A stretch of DNA of 64,000 bases from positions 80,270,265 through 80,334,264 of the forward strand of contig OX465290.1 of the NCBI GenBank assembly GCA_949987695.1. The letters run 5' to 3'. This stretch comes from Merzomyia westermanni. Its lineage: Eukaryota > Arthropoda > Insecta > Diptera > Tephritidae. The position numbers were made by a program, and so were the translations under genes. This document shows positions 48,253-58,164 of this stretch, piece by piece; positions within the stretch are counted from its first letter, which is position 1; each line of letters opens with the position of its first letter. The notes under the pieces are model-generated. The model was given only the letters and a program-made list of their open reading frames with translations. It was not told the DNA's origin and searched no databases.

Positions 48253-48521
48253 TGCAGCATTGTTCATCAGATTTATCACATCAATCGTCTTTGTGATTGC
48301 ATTTGAGAGAAGCATCAATACACTTCTGACCATTGGCCCAACGAAACTGATCCAAGCGACACGAGATACCTGTATAGCCCTCCTCGTCACGCCCATTGCG
48401 ACAATCCAAATAACCATCGCAACGTTTCTCTTTTGACACACAGGGACCGGACAAGCGACTTCCAACAGAGGGTGCCAAACCGCCGGGTACATTACAAAAT
48501 ACATCGCTCGATTGACATTTT
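48253..48521 (-). pseudogene. Orphan LDL-receptor class A exon, decayed
   Basis: On the minus strand an acceptor (TTACAG, ending at 48522) and a donor (GTAAGT, starting at 48252) bound a 269-nt exon. It encodes CQSSDVFCNVPGGLAP, then CVSKEKRCDGYLDCRNGRDE and SCRLDQFRWANGQKCIDASL with KCNHKDD. This is the Cys and Asp/Glu pattern of LDLa modules, which bind calcium and ligand in extracellular receptors. Expected cysteines are lost (EEGY for EEGC, FRW for FRC), and a TGA at 48281-48283 replaces the cysteine codon after KDD. Splice signals are intact. No neighbouring exons are visible. It is either a duplicated dead exon or a relic of a lost gene. Confidence 0.75.
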
Positions 48522-48945
48522 CTGTAAGCTGTTGAGTGGTTTCAGGAATTACACAATAAGTGTGGGTATTCACATTGTAATGGTTTGTGTTGATGATGAT
48601 GATGATGTCGTTGGTGAGGCAGAAAATTTGTGTTGACAGTTAGCAAAGTTGCACAAATGAAGCGGAATTGCCAAGTATTAAGCAGATAAATTGAATTCAA
48701 AATGAAGATGTATTCAGCAGTGAATGTGAGTGTGTGAGTGTAGTTGCGTGACCATCATCAATGTCGTTCGTCGTTAGCAATACACAACGCATGTTCAACA
48801 TTTTGTAGGTAAGAAAACGGAAAATTGCAGCAGCATCAAAGGAAATAGAGCAGCATGTGTTGGAGGTAGAGGCATCGATTGGTTGTTGCAGCAGCCGCAT
48901 ACGGAATACATCCAATAACAGCATCAGCAGCACAAACGTAGTATA

Positions 48946-49904
48946 CGAGGTGTGTTCAAAAAGTATCGCGAATTTTGTGTTTTTTCAAAAATTATTTATT
49001 CATGAATATCTATTTTGTCCCCTTCAAAGAAATCCCCATGAGACACTTGTGCCAACGGTTTTTCCAATCTTCGAAGCACTTCAAAAAATCATTTTTTTGT
49101 ATCTTGTTCAGCTCCTCCTTCGATGCCATATTTATCTCGTCAAGAGAAGCGTAACGTCGTCCTTTCATGGGCCTCTTCAGTTTAGGGAACAAGAAAAAGT
49201 CACAGGGGGCCAGATCTGGGGAATACGGTGGCTGCGGCATCATTAGTGTGTTGTTTTTGGCCAAAAAGTCGCGCACAAGCAACGATGCGTGAGCAGGGGC
49301 GTTATCGTGGTGCAAAAGCCAATTTTTGTTCTTCCACAAATCCGGGCGTTTCTGGCGGATTGCTTCGCGCAAATTGCGCATAACTTGCAGGTAATATTTC
49401 TTATTGGCCGTTCTTCCCTGTGGCAAGAACTCATGATGCACCACGCCCCTGCAATCGAAGAAAACTGTCAGCAAAACTTTCACATTCGACCGAACTTGGC
49501 GCGCTTTTTTCGGTCTTGGTTCGTGCGGCAGCTTCCATTGAGATGATTGAGCTTTGGTTTCCACGTCATAACCATAAACCCACGATTCGTCACCAGTTAT
49601 GACCCTCTGGAGCAAATTTGGGTCGTCGCGGACAGAGTTTAACATCTCATTAGCAATGTTCATGCGATGCTGTTTTTGGTCACAATTGAGCAATTTTGGT
49701 ACGAATTTCGGTAAAAATCGAAGACGATCCAAAACAAGTGCAAGCAAAGCAGCTGTCAACAATTAACTGAACATTCAAAATGGCCGAGCTTGTCGGCATA
49801 AGTGAGAGACATGAGTACCAACATAACGCCACAAAAAATTCGAAATTCGAATATACGTAACCAGCGAAAATTCAAAATTCGCGATACTTTTTGAACACAC
49901 CTCG
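48946..49904 (-). mobile_element. DD34D mariner with perfect 32-bp TIRs, internally deleted
   Basis: A 959-bp element is flanked by TA (48944-48945 and 49905-49906). Both ends start CGAGGTGTGTTCAAAAAGTA and are identical for 32 bp. Full-length relatives are about 1.3 kb, so roughly 0.35 kb is missing, removing the N-terminal part of the transposase. Perfect TIRs suggest the copy could still be mobilised in trans. Confidence 0.95.
49010..49720 (-). pseudogene. DD34D mariner transposase, N-terminus deleted
   Basis: The open frame on the minus strand encodes the C-terminal 235 or so residues: FVPKLLNCDQKQHRMNIANE, VITGDESWVYGYD (first D), LLHHDNAPAHASLLV (second D) and YSPDLAPCDFFLFPK (third D, 34 residues after the second). 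The usual protein is about 345 residues. The DNA-binding helix-turn-helix half is gone and there is no proper ATG, so it is inactive, although every catalytic residue remains. Confidence 0.93.
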
Positions 49905-49906
49905 TA

Positions 49907-51663
49907 TATCTATATGCATTGAAAGTAGTGCCTATCATGATTAAATAATTTATATGGTTGTCGTAGGTGACATAGCGTCTTCTTCTTCCTCATCCACACC
50001 TTATGTCAAACTTATCTTTGATTTTTGCTTACATTCTTTGTTTACAGTTCTTGGAAAAGCTATTCAGCCCGATTCTAAATATCCGCTCGGATTTCTTTCC
50101 TTATGGAAGTTTTTGTTCGCCAGGAAAATTTCCGCCAATTCTCTTTCGATAGTGAACAGATAAATTTGCGAAGCTGTGCTGCTATTTTATGTCTTGTTTT
50201 GGCATTACTTTTTGTAATAAATGAATGAAAAATAATAGTTTTTGATAAAAAAGTTGTTAAATTAAATGGTAGCAGAAGAAGAAACCGAAGATTCTGTAGC
50301 ACAGGAACCTCAACAGAGATCTACCGGAATCATTGTAAGCGGAAACAAACTTATTTTTAGTACATTTTATTGATTCAGTTGTGTTGCAGATTAATTAAAA
50401 CTATAGGATAAAAATATTTGTTGGACATTTTACCAACGCGGACACAACAGGCCAAAAAGCAGTTGTAGTTTCGCCGATTGAGCTTCTATTGATAAAACTT
50501 GTGTTATAAATAAGAGAGTGCCTTTTCCATTCCACAATACCTTTGGCTGGTGGTCCTGCCGAATTTAGCTCGACCGGATTTTGCCAAAATCTATTCAGGA
50601 CTGCCTTTCTTCCTTAATAGAAGGCGCGGGAGTTCCCGGCTGCTCTTGCATAAGGCTTACTAAAATTTAGACTTTCAGCTTATTTATACTTTTGGCCCAA
50701 AAAACAAGGAAGCAGAACAATATTAATGTATAAAAGTAATTTTGTTTTATTAGAAGTTAAATTTACTTACATTTTGTTCAGCGCTCACTTAAAATTGCCT
50801 GGCGAAATATCTCGCAAAAAACTTTTGTGTATTCTCAATTTTCTTTTCATTTGTGATACCCGGGAATAGGGAGTAGGGGAAAAATACGTGCGGATTTTCA
50901 CTTCGTGTTGAGTTCGCTTCGTGTTATATTTATTTTTAATAAAAATAATCTGTGAATTCATATTTTAGTGCTTTGTGATAACATTTCAAGAAATTTTGTG
51001 ATTTACGTGTGTGTGTTATAGGTGGAAAGTTTAGAAAATAGGCGGATCGTTATTGCCCTCTCACATGTGCATTTTGACATAAGGGCAATACGTAGCCAAA
51101 CGGTAATTACGTGTTGTTGGCCGCTTGCGACAACCATATATAATTTAATGTGGTGCCTATATAATATAGATTTTAAAATTTACAAATATTTAGTTTTTAA
51201 TAAATAAAAAACCTTAAGAGCTTGCTAGATGACCGAGATTGTGCGGGGCTTCCTACCCAAAAAGAACAAACAGCGGCAGCAGTAACGGTGTTCTATATTT
51301 CAATCTCATGTAGTAGCTATACAGTGATGCTCGTACAAATATTAATACAGACAGGAACAGGAAAAGATTAGAAGAATTATTCACTTGGCTTCTGGTGGTC
51401 TAATTTCAACGTTATATCTTTTACTTACGTAATATCTTTTCTAATTTCACTATATGCAGAAAAAAAGGAAACCAACTTTTGTTGCCACCACTGTGTATAG
51501 CGGGAATAAAATATTTGTATGCGGTAAAATAAATCCTTAACTTTAAGAGGGAAATCCTAAATTCTGGGTTCATAAATTCCAACATTTTTTTATTAACTAC
51601 ACCAACTTTGGGCTTAGATTAGACAACAACACTCGTATACACAGTACAAATGTCTACTTTTCT
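49907..51663. other. No gene firmly recognised
   Basis: AT-rich with a few gene-like hints. An ATG at 50266 opens an acidic 23-codon frame (MVAEEETEDSVAQEPQQRST) ending at a GTAAGC donor at 50335. An AGCCCGATTCTAAATATCCG block at about 50068 resembles one at 22583. Neither is enough to call a gene. Confidence 0.35.
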
Positions 51664-51725
51664 TCACAGTGGGTAGATCACCCGACTCTGATGTGGGACG
51701 TGTTGGTTCGAGTCCTACCAACTGA
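51664..51725 (+). repeat. tRNA-like sequence
   Basis: The passage GTGGGTAGATCACCCGACTC followed by GTTGGTTCGAGTCCTAC has a T-arm-like stem-loop and a B-box-like GGTTCGAGTCC. An acceptor stem pairing with the CAACTGA downstream is not found, so it is a tRNA-derived relic rather than a tRNA gene. Confidence 0.45.
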
Positions 51726-52388
51726 TACAATTTTAAAAAGTTTTGTGTTTATTCAAAACATTTCTCGCTTAAAATTTAAACTCTTTTAATTAGCGCATTT
51801 CTCCGAAAAAATGGCATAGTTTAAGTTCTAAACCAAATTTGGTTTGGAAATATTTGTAGCCCAAAAAAGTTTTAAATTTAGGCTCAAATTATTAGCCGTG
51901 TAAAACCCACTGCTTGGTAATAACCTAATCAACACGTAATAATAACCTAATCAACCCATACCGTACAAACATCTTCCAGCGCCACACCTGGTCCACATTT
52001 TGGTCAATAACTCGGACTGACTTCAGTGTCAGCTATCGATAAAATTTTTGTTAGAAACGTTCCCCAAAGCAAAAACACATGTTCCAAATATTAATAAAAT
52101 TAAGCGGTGTAGCAGTTTGGTGGCAAAAAGGAACTGAAAACCCAACAAAATTGAAAAAACGTGAGGCTTAAGCTGTCTTCATATTTAGGCAGCAACAACT
52201 AAAAGTTTTGAATATTTTTTCGTCGAAAAACCTTCCACAGAGAAGGTTCAAGAAAGTGCTTTCTACACAATGGAAATCGGTTTAGCCGTTTAGACATCCA
52301 TCGCATCATATTCGTATGTTATTTAATTTTCATATAAATCTATCTCTATCTCTATGGCGCGATATACAACAGGTATATCATCATAAAC
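51726..52388. other. No feature recognised
   Basis: AT-rich spacer with a repeated word AATAACCTAATCAAC at about 51919-51955. No gene supported. Confidence 0.4.
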
Positions 52389-52700
52389 CTCCTAAGAGAT
52401 TTTTGCGCCAAGCTTCTCTTCCAATTTGTGGTGTGCCGATTTGAATTTTCCCTACAAATTGGTGGGACCTACAGTTTTTTTTCCGACTCCGAACGGCATC
52501 TACAAAGGAGACGAATTTTTGCTGAGAAGCCTGTCATGGCAGAAATACACTCGGAGAGTTTGCCAAACCACTGCCGAGGGGCGACCCCGTTTTGCAAAAC
52601 TTTTTTCAAATCACTTTTGATGTTACCTATACCAGGGCTCGAACCATGGACCTTCGGTGTGGTAGGCCGGCAACACTACCTTCACACCACGGCGGCCGCC
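52389..52700 (-). mobile_element. SINE family B, copy B4 (most complete)
   Basis: The minus strand reads a tRNA-like head (GCCGTGGTGTGAAGGTAGTG, TGCCGGCCTACCACACCGAA, B-box-like GGTTCGAGCCC). The body runs GGTAACATCAAAAGTGATTT, GGGTCGCCCCTCGGCAGTGG, ATTTCTGCCATGACAGGCTT, GTAGATGCCGTTCGGAGTCG and CCAATTTGTAGGGAAAATTC. It ends in GCGCCAAGCTTCTC-type sequence (plus orientation). At about 310 bp it sets the family's reference length here. Confidence 0.8.
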
Positions 52701-53094
52701 GTTTTTTCGGCCCTGTGTTGATCGGTTGAAAATTGTAAATTTTGACAGAGCGAAAGAAAATTCTCACATTTATCGCAGTGAATATGAACGCCAGAATTTA
52801 CCCTTGACCATGGGGCTAGGCTTACATAAATCACACTATTATTTCAAATGAATTGATATGCCAACATCTTATTAAACGGTAAAATATAAATTTGAGCATT
52901 TTACAAGCAAGTACAGTGGTGAATTTTATCTACCACCGATTTGACAGCGGCCACTTGCATTCGCTGTTGGACCTTCTTATTCTACGTTTTTTGGTTTGTT
53001 TAATATTTTGCTGGCGATTGGCGCTATGAATTACTGAGTTTGTTTTCGGTCATTTTCCTATTTGCGAATTCTTTTAGTTAGACAAAAGTGCATT

Positions 53095-53250
53095 CTGATT
53101 TTTGTTGGAACGATTTTCTGTCATCCCTTGTCAAGTTTGGTTTTGTGACAAACCGGTTTCGGCGTTCTGCCATTTTCAATGCCTAGCTTCGTTCTGGTCT
53201 GTGTCTATCCGCTGCGTTGTTTTTATAGTCCGTGGGTGCTGTGGCAGGTA
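53095..53250 (+). repeat. Penelope LTR-like arm (left, inverted)
   Basis: The 156-bp arm matches the reverse complement of 54041-54196 with a single mismatch seen (CTGTCATCCC versus CCGTCATCCC). It contains GGTTTTGTGACAAACCGGTT and TCGGCGTTCTGCC. Confidence 0.9.
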
Positions 53251-53377
53251 ATGTCAATCTATGTTTTCGTGGTAGGTAACGTTAATATGCGCGTGTGTGT
53301 GCGCGGTATTGATACGTCCGAATTGTTATCTGTCCCAAGGGTTGTTTTTGTAGGTATGTAGACATACCGCTTGTTAG

Positions 53378-54112
53378 CTAAGCGGTAGGTTGATGTAGGT
53401 AGAAATCGGTGATTTTTGCAGTTTGGTTCATATTACGTTTTTGCTTGTTCATTGTTACGTGTTTGGTTGCTGTACCTGCTGGCTTGTGCTGTTTTTTGTA
53501 AACTAGTTTTAAGGGTTCAAATATTTCGTCAGAGATAGTGTTGGTTTGTTCGTTTATGATCCTGCCGTCAAATGTTTTTAACTTGTATATCTCCATGTTC
53601 TCAAGAACATTGAGCCGCCGGCCTTTTCCTTGTACGTGAAGTATTCGAGCCGTTGTTTTTATGTTAGCTGGGGTGCAGTTGTTCTCAAACATGTGGTTCG
53701 CGAAATTAGATTCTGGTATTATGGTGGGTTTTCGTGTTTTTTTGTTGTAGTCCCTGATATGCTCTCGGAATCTTGTGCTTATTTTCCTTCCTGTTTGTCC
53801 TATGTAGCTGTATTGACATTCACAAGTAAGCCTATACACTCCGTGTCTGTTGAATGGGTTATCAGAATTAGTGTCGGTTCTTAGTTTTTGTCCGACGTTG
53901 TTAGATGTTCTGAATGCTGTGTTGATGTTATATCTTTTAAAGAACTTTGCTAATTTGTACGTCGCTTTTCCAGTGTATGTCATTGCCGTCCAAACCATAG
54001 GATTTTCCTCTACGTTTACTCTTTTCTGTTTTCCATGGCTTACCTGCCACAGCACCCACGGACTATAAAAACAACGCAGCGGATAGACACAGACCAGAAC
54101 GAAGCTAGGCAT
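53378..54112 (-). CDS. GIY-YIG endonuclease of a Penelope-like element
   Basis: A 244-residue frame begins at an ATG (54110-54112) inside the LTR-like arm, so the first 24 residues are arm-encoded. Residues 40-85 (TYTGKATYKLAKFFKRYNIN) match the segment that follows the reverse transcriptase in Penelope proteins. The GIY-YIG nuclease domain spans about 90-180: GVY at 91-93, YIG at 103-105, GRK-STRF with R109/R114, H118, H140 and the catalytic glutamate in VLENMEIY (171/174). All expected catalytic residues are present and there is no stop. The nuclease normally opens target DNA for priming. GTAAGC at the arm/body junction could act as a splice donor, so the true product may differ. Confidence 0.85.
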   Translation of the reverse strand: MPSFVLVCVYPLRCFYSPWVLWQVSHGKQKRVNVEENPMVWTAMTYTGKATYKLAKFFKRYNINTAFRTSNNVGQKLRTDTNSDNPFNRHGVYRLTCECQYSYIGQTGRKISTRFREHIRDYNKKTRKPTIIPESNFANHMFENNCTPANIKTTARILHVQGKGRRLNVLENMEIYKLKTFDGRIINEQTNTISDEIFEPLKLVYKKQHKPAGTATKHVTMNKQKRNMNQTAKITDFYLHQPTA

Positions 54113-54196
54113 TGAAAATGGCAGAACGCCGAAACCGGTTTGTCACAAAACCAAACTTGACAAGGGATGACGGAAAATCGTTCCAACAAAAATCAG
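54041..54196 (-). repeat. Penelope LTR-like arm (right)
   Basis: This is the partner of the left arm. On the plus strand it reads GGCAGAACGCCGAAACCGGT and TTGTCACAAAACC. The ORF start codon and the arm/body GTAAGC junction lie here, so it may supply promoter and leader functions. Confidence 0.9.
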
Positions 54197-54240
54197 CTTA
54201 CTACCCTGTCGGAAGATCAACACAACAAAAGTGCATTCTG

Positions 54241-55017
54241 TTTTTTCCGAGTTATCGTACGGATCCCAAATTTTTAATATTAAGTTTCAGTCCATTGCAT
54301 AATGGAACTTTAAAATAAAAGAAAATTTCAATTAAGACTACAGTAATAAATAATTTTGGCAACCATATCCTTTGAACGAAAGAAAACATGTAGTAAAAAT
54401 CCCACCCCTTAAACTTTGTTCTTACCACTGCATACTAGACAATTTCAAAAGAAAATATCACAAAGGCATCCAACAAATTTGCCTTCTGCTTTTTTGTGAA
54501 AAAGCATAAACATTTTTTGTATTTCTTTTTTTGCTACCGGCAAATGTGTTGCAAAATTTGTGACACTTTTTGTTTTAATAGTTATCAACTATATTCATCT
54601 ATTAATTGCTTTTGTTTTACAAATATCTTCCAAGCAAAAGCAAAATGGAATATAGAAACGGAAATAAAGGAAGCTCGAAAATGACACAATTGGCTTTTTC
54701 AATATTTGCAACTATTTGTTCAGTTCACTGTAGCAATAAAAAGAAGCAAAGCTTTTTACTATCAGAATGCCATCCATTCGTCAGTTCTTATTTATGCAAT
54801 GCTCTGGTTGTCTTTTATTGTCTCTTTATCTTTTACTTGCTTTTTTTTTTTAAGTGTAACTTAAATGTAAATTATTCATGAGAGTTTGTTTTTGTGTTGT
54901 TTATTGGAAATTGAAAAATGGTATACAGGAAGCAATTCCTCGCTTCATATGCCGATTATTGTGTGAAGCACAAGAGAGAAAAATGGAAATCCAACACAAA
55001 CAAAATAATTACCGCTG
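54241..55017. other. No gene recognised
   Basis: AT-rich spacer. The frame at 54918-55160 (80 codons, basic) has no recognisable homology and overlaps the locally duplicated segment. Confidence 0.4.
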
Positions 55018-55191
55018 AATGGTTAGCAATGCGTGCCAAAATTTTTCTGATGAAGAAGCTTAGCATCTTCCGAACTGGATCTATAAGAAAAGCTATGGCA
55101 GGGGTCTCTATACATTTTTCCTACTCTATTCAATTAAAAAAACTCTTAATAATTAATTAAAAATGATTATCAAAAAATACAAACAATAATA
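55018..55191 (+). repeat. Local duplicate, copy 1 (filled site)
   Basis: The stretch from AATGGTTAGCAATGCGTGCC to AACAATAATA continues, after the mariner, at 56501 with TTTTCATAAAAATTCAAAAA and GTGAAAAATTAGTATTCTT. It aligns with 57274-57487, which lacks the mariner. The two copies are about 2.2 kb apart in the same orientation, with moderate divergence. Confidence 0.85.
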
Positions 55192-56500
55192 CAGGGTGTT
55201 TTTTTTACAGGTTTGTTTTTCGAATAGAGATAAAACTGGCATTTTGTGGTCAAATCTGGCAACTCTAATGTCCAACTCTTTATGTTCAGTTTGGTTTGCC
55301 ATTTCATCATGAACAGGTTGACAAAAGAACAACGCTTGCAAATCGTGCAAATTTATTTCGAAAATAATGGTTCAGTTCGCGAAGTTTACCGTGAGCTCCG
55401 TCCATTTTATGGTCGACATAATCGTCCATCAGAGCAATTAATTCGGTTAACCATGGATCGTTTTCGCACTACGTTTACTCTATGTAATAATACGCATCCG
55501 CAGAGACGTCGACCAGTGCGCACCGAAGAAACAATTGCCGCTGTAGAGCAAAGTGTTGAAGAGGACCCGAATGAATCGATTCGCCACCGTGCACAGCAAT
55601 TGGAGCTTTGTCCATCAACTTTATGGAAGATTTTGCGCAAAGATCTTGGCTTGCGACCTTACAAGATCCAGCTTGTGCAAGAATTAAGGCCGCGAGACCA
55701 TGCAATGCGTCGTGATTTTGGTGTATGGGCCGAAAATGAGATTGATTTCGATGCTGATTTTCATCGCAAAATTTTGTTCAGTGATGAGGCTCATTTTTGG
55801 TTGAATGGCTACGTCAACAAGCAAAATTGCCGCATTTGGAGTGAAGAGAATCCACATGAGACCCTTGAAACGCCATTACATCCACAAAAACTGACTGTTT
55901 GGTGTGCTCTATGGGCTGGTGGAGTCATTGGGCCATACTTCTTCCGCAATAATGCTGGAGAGGCAGCTACCGTTAATGGAGACCGGTATAGAGCCATGAT
56001 AACCGACTATTTTGTTCCCGAATTGGATGGCATGAATGTGGATGAGTTGTGGTTCCAACAAGACGGCGCTACATGCCACACAGCGCACGTCACAATCGAT
56101 TTATTGAAGGAAACATTCGATGAGCGCATAATTTCGCGGAATGGACCTGTCAATTGGCCACCAAGGTCGTGTGATTTGACACCATTGGATTATTTTCTTT
56201 GGGGATATGTGAAGTCGCTCGTCTACACCAACAAACCAGAAACGTTAGGGGAATTGGAAGCCAACATTCGTGGCGTTATTGCCGACATACGGCCCCATAT
56301 GCTCGAAAAAGTGGTTGAAAATTGGACCTGTAGAATTGGCTTTATTCGAGCCAGCCGCGGCGGCCACATGCCCGAAATCATATTTAAACATTAATGGCAT
56401 AAAATTATCCTTCCAATAAAGCCAAATTGATGGACCTTAAAACGATTTTCTTGTGTTTTATTTCAATTTGAAGTTCTATACCCCTAAAAAAAACACCCTT
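55192..56500 (+). mobile_element. DD41D (rosa-type) mariner, copy B, apparently intact
   Basis: The 1309-bp element is bounded by TA (55190-55191, 56501-56502). Ends read inward are CAGGGTGTTTTTTTTACAGG and AAGGGTGTTTTTTTTAGGGG. It contains an uninterrupted transposase. Insertion is proven by the empty paralogous site at 57444-57445, where a single TA occupies the corresponding position. Copy A at 30671-31974 is a near-identical but frameshifted sibling. Confidence 0.97.
55309..56394 (+). CDS. Mariner transposase, DD41D group, complete
   Basis: The enzyme has 361 residues from ATG 55309 (MNRLTKEQRLQIVQIYFENN). An in-frame GTG upstream could lengthen the frame but is unlikely to be used. Residues 1-115 form the paired helix-turn-helix DNA-binding part (QRRRPVRTEETIAAVEQSVE in the linker, PSTLWKILRKDLGL in the second helix set). 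Residues 150-300 form the RNase H-like catalytic core: FSDEAHFWLNG with D159, WFQQDGATCH with D252 and TPLDYFLWGY with D294, 41 residues between the last two. The length is normal for the group. It would excise and reinsert the element at TA in the nucleus. No stop, frameshift or missing key residue is seen, so it may be functional. Confidence 0.95.
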   Translation: MNRLTKEQRLQIVQIYFENNGSVREVYRELRPFYGRHNRPSEQLIRLTMDRFRTTFTLCNNTHPQRRRPVRTEETIAAVEQSVEEDPNESIRHRAQQLELCPSTLWKILRKDLGLRPYKIQLVQELRPRDHAMRRDFGVWAENEIDFDADFHRKILFSDEAHFWLNGYVNKQNCRIWSEENPHETLETPLHPQKLTVWCALWAGGVIGPYFFRNNAGEAATVNGDRYRAMITDYFVPELDGMNVDELWFQQDGATCHTAHVTIDLLKETFDERIISRNGPVNWPPRSCDLTPLDYFLWGYVKSLVYTNKPETLGELEANIRGVIADIRPHMLEKVVENWTCRIGFIRASRGGHMPEIIFKH

Positions 56501-57273
56501 TAATTTTCATAAAAATTCAAAAAGTGAAAAATTAGTATTCTTGGCCTTGGGCTCGTTTCATGAATACTTCAAAATAATCATCTTTTCTCCGAAGAGTAAA
56601 CGCTGAAAGTTGTAAAGTTTGTTTGTGTGTCCGATATGGGTTCAAAGGATACTATAAAATTGTATCCCAAATATATTTGAATTCTTACAAAGCTTTAATG
56701 TGAAAAAATGTAGTTTTGTTTTCTCTGCCATCTCAGTTGAGATGATTCCCCATCTCCCAGTTGAGTACCATCTTGGCAGTTCTGATAGCGTTGTTTTGAA
56801 GATCTAAGATAGTTTCTGTATGAAGAAATTAAACAAAAATGGGACACCTCTTGTAAAATTTTTAATGTGCTTGCTGCTTATTTCCTGATTGCTGATTTTA
56901 TAACAAGCTTGGTTAGGTCAAATGCAAGAAATATTTTATCAGTATAGCGATGACACGCTCCCTAAACGTATTGAAATTAAAATGATTCTATTTCTTAAGA
57001 TAGATTGTGTGTCGGTACCCGATTGCAATTGCTTCAGTAGTTACAGACTTAGACACAAAGTTTGTTACAAGTGAAATATATAATTTCGGCTGAAAATCGA
57101 AACAGTTAACATTGCTAGGATTTTAATATTAGCAAAACTTTTAGCTATTGCCTTTGAAGTTTCCTTGCAAAGAATTATTAAAATACCAAGTATTGCTACA
57201 TATAAATACTAACAACCAGATGGCGGGGTTGTTCATGTTCATGGTAAAGTGAATAGAATTAAAAGGTTAGGTT

Positions 57274-57487
57274 TAATGGTTAGCAATGAGTGCCAAAATG
57301 TCTCTAATGAAGAAGTCTAGCAGCTTCCGAAATGGATCTATAAGAAAAGCTATGGCCGTTGTCTCTGAAATTTTCCTATTCTATTCTAATAAAAACTTTT
57401 AATAATTAATTAAAAATAATTATTAAAAAAATAAAAACCAGAATAACTTTCATAAAAATTAAAAAGTGAAAAATTATTATTCTTTCT
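57274..57487 (+). repeat. Local duplicate, copy 2 (empty mariner site)
   Basis: It aligns with 55018-55191 plus 56501-56541. At the mariner position it reads CCAGAATAACTTTCATAAAA with one TA (57444-57445), which is the pre-insertion state. Shared words include GATCTATAAGAAAAGCTATG and TAATAATTAATTAAAAAT. Confidence 0.85.
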
Positions 57488-58164
57488 TGAACACCGAATA
57501 TTTTCTTCTAGCAGGAAAACGAACTCAATTTTAGTATTTATTATACGTGTATTTTCATTTGTGTGAACCATTAAAAATTTATATTAAAGCAAGTTTATTT
57601 ATCGTGCACTAAATACATAAGAATCGAAGTAAGTATAATTGAGATAACCATTGCCATAAGCCAAAATGCTTCACATTTATACAGGTTTGAGGGAAAAGGT
57701 TAAACACATTTTCACGCTGATAAAATCTTTCGTGTGCTATTTTTGTTTGCAACGAATATGATTATGAGTTGTGGCCGAAGTTATATGACAGAAGTGTTCA
57801 GTAGCTTGGTTAAATTTTTTTTGGAAAGTTATTTTCTTTCTTGAGGAATATCATAGATGACTTATCTTCAAAAATTCATAATGAACTTAAACCTAACTCT
57901 ATGAATAGTCTATTTTTGAGCTGTTTAATTTATAAGGCGAATGAAACTGTCCATTGGAGCAACAAGCCTTAATGGTTTTTGAAAAGCATTCAGTGAAAGT
58001 GTACTTTACATCAGAAGACTTCGAAACCAAAATATCAGATCATCAATCAAAGTACGGCTTTTTGCTCCAAATTAAGAAACCATGAGCAATTGATTAAATA
58101 AGAAAAAACTGATTAAATCACGTATAAGTGAGTGCTTTAAGAATTTTCAGGTATTTATCTTATA
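57488..58164. other. No feature recognised
   Basis: AT-rich spacer with no supportable gene or repeat. Confidence 0.4.

Larger units (their letters stand above)
53098..54224 (-). mobile_element. Compact Penelope-like element (GIY-YIG endonuclease only)
   Basis: A 1127-bp insertion is flanked by the 16-bp direct repeat ACAAAAGTGCATTCTG (53082-53097 and 54225-54240). Inverted LTR-like arms of 156 bp lie at both ends, and the right arm is followed by a 28-bp extension, as is common in Penelope-like elements. Read on the minus strand it encodes a GIY-YIG endonuclease fused to the left-over C-terminus of the reverse transcriptase. The rest of the reverse transcriptase is absent. The near-identical arms, clean TSD and open frame indicate a recent insertion. 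Confidence 0.93.

Noticed and set aside
55246..55308. N-terminal extension of the mariner transposase (to 382 residues)
   Set aside because: It would need a GTG start and lies in the untranslated leader. Copy A and the group's usual length support the ATG at 55309.
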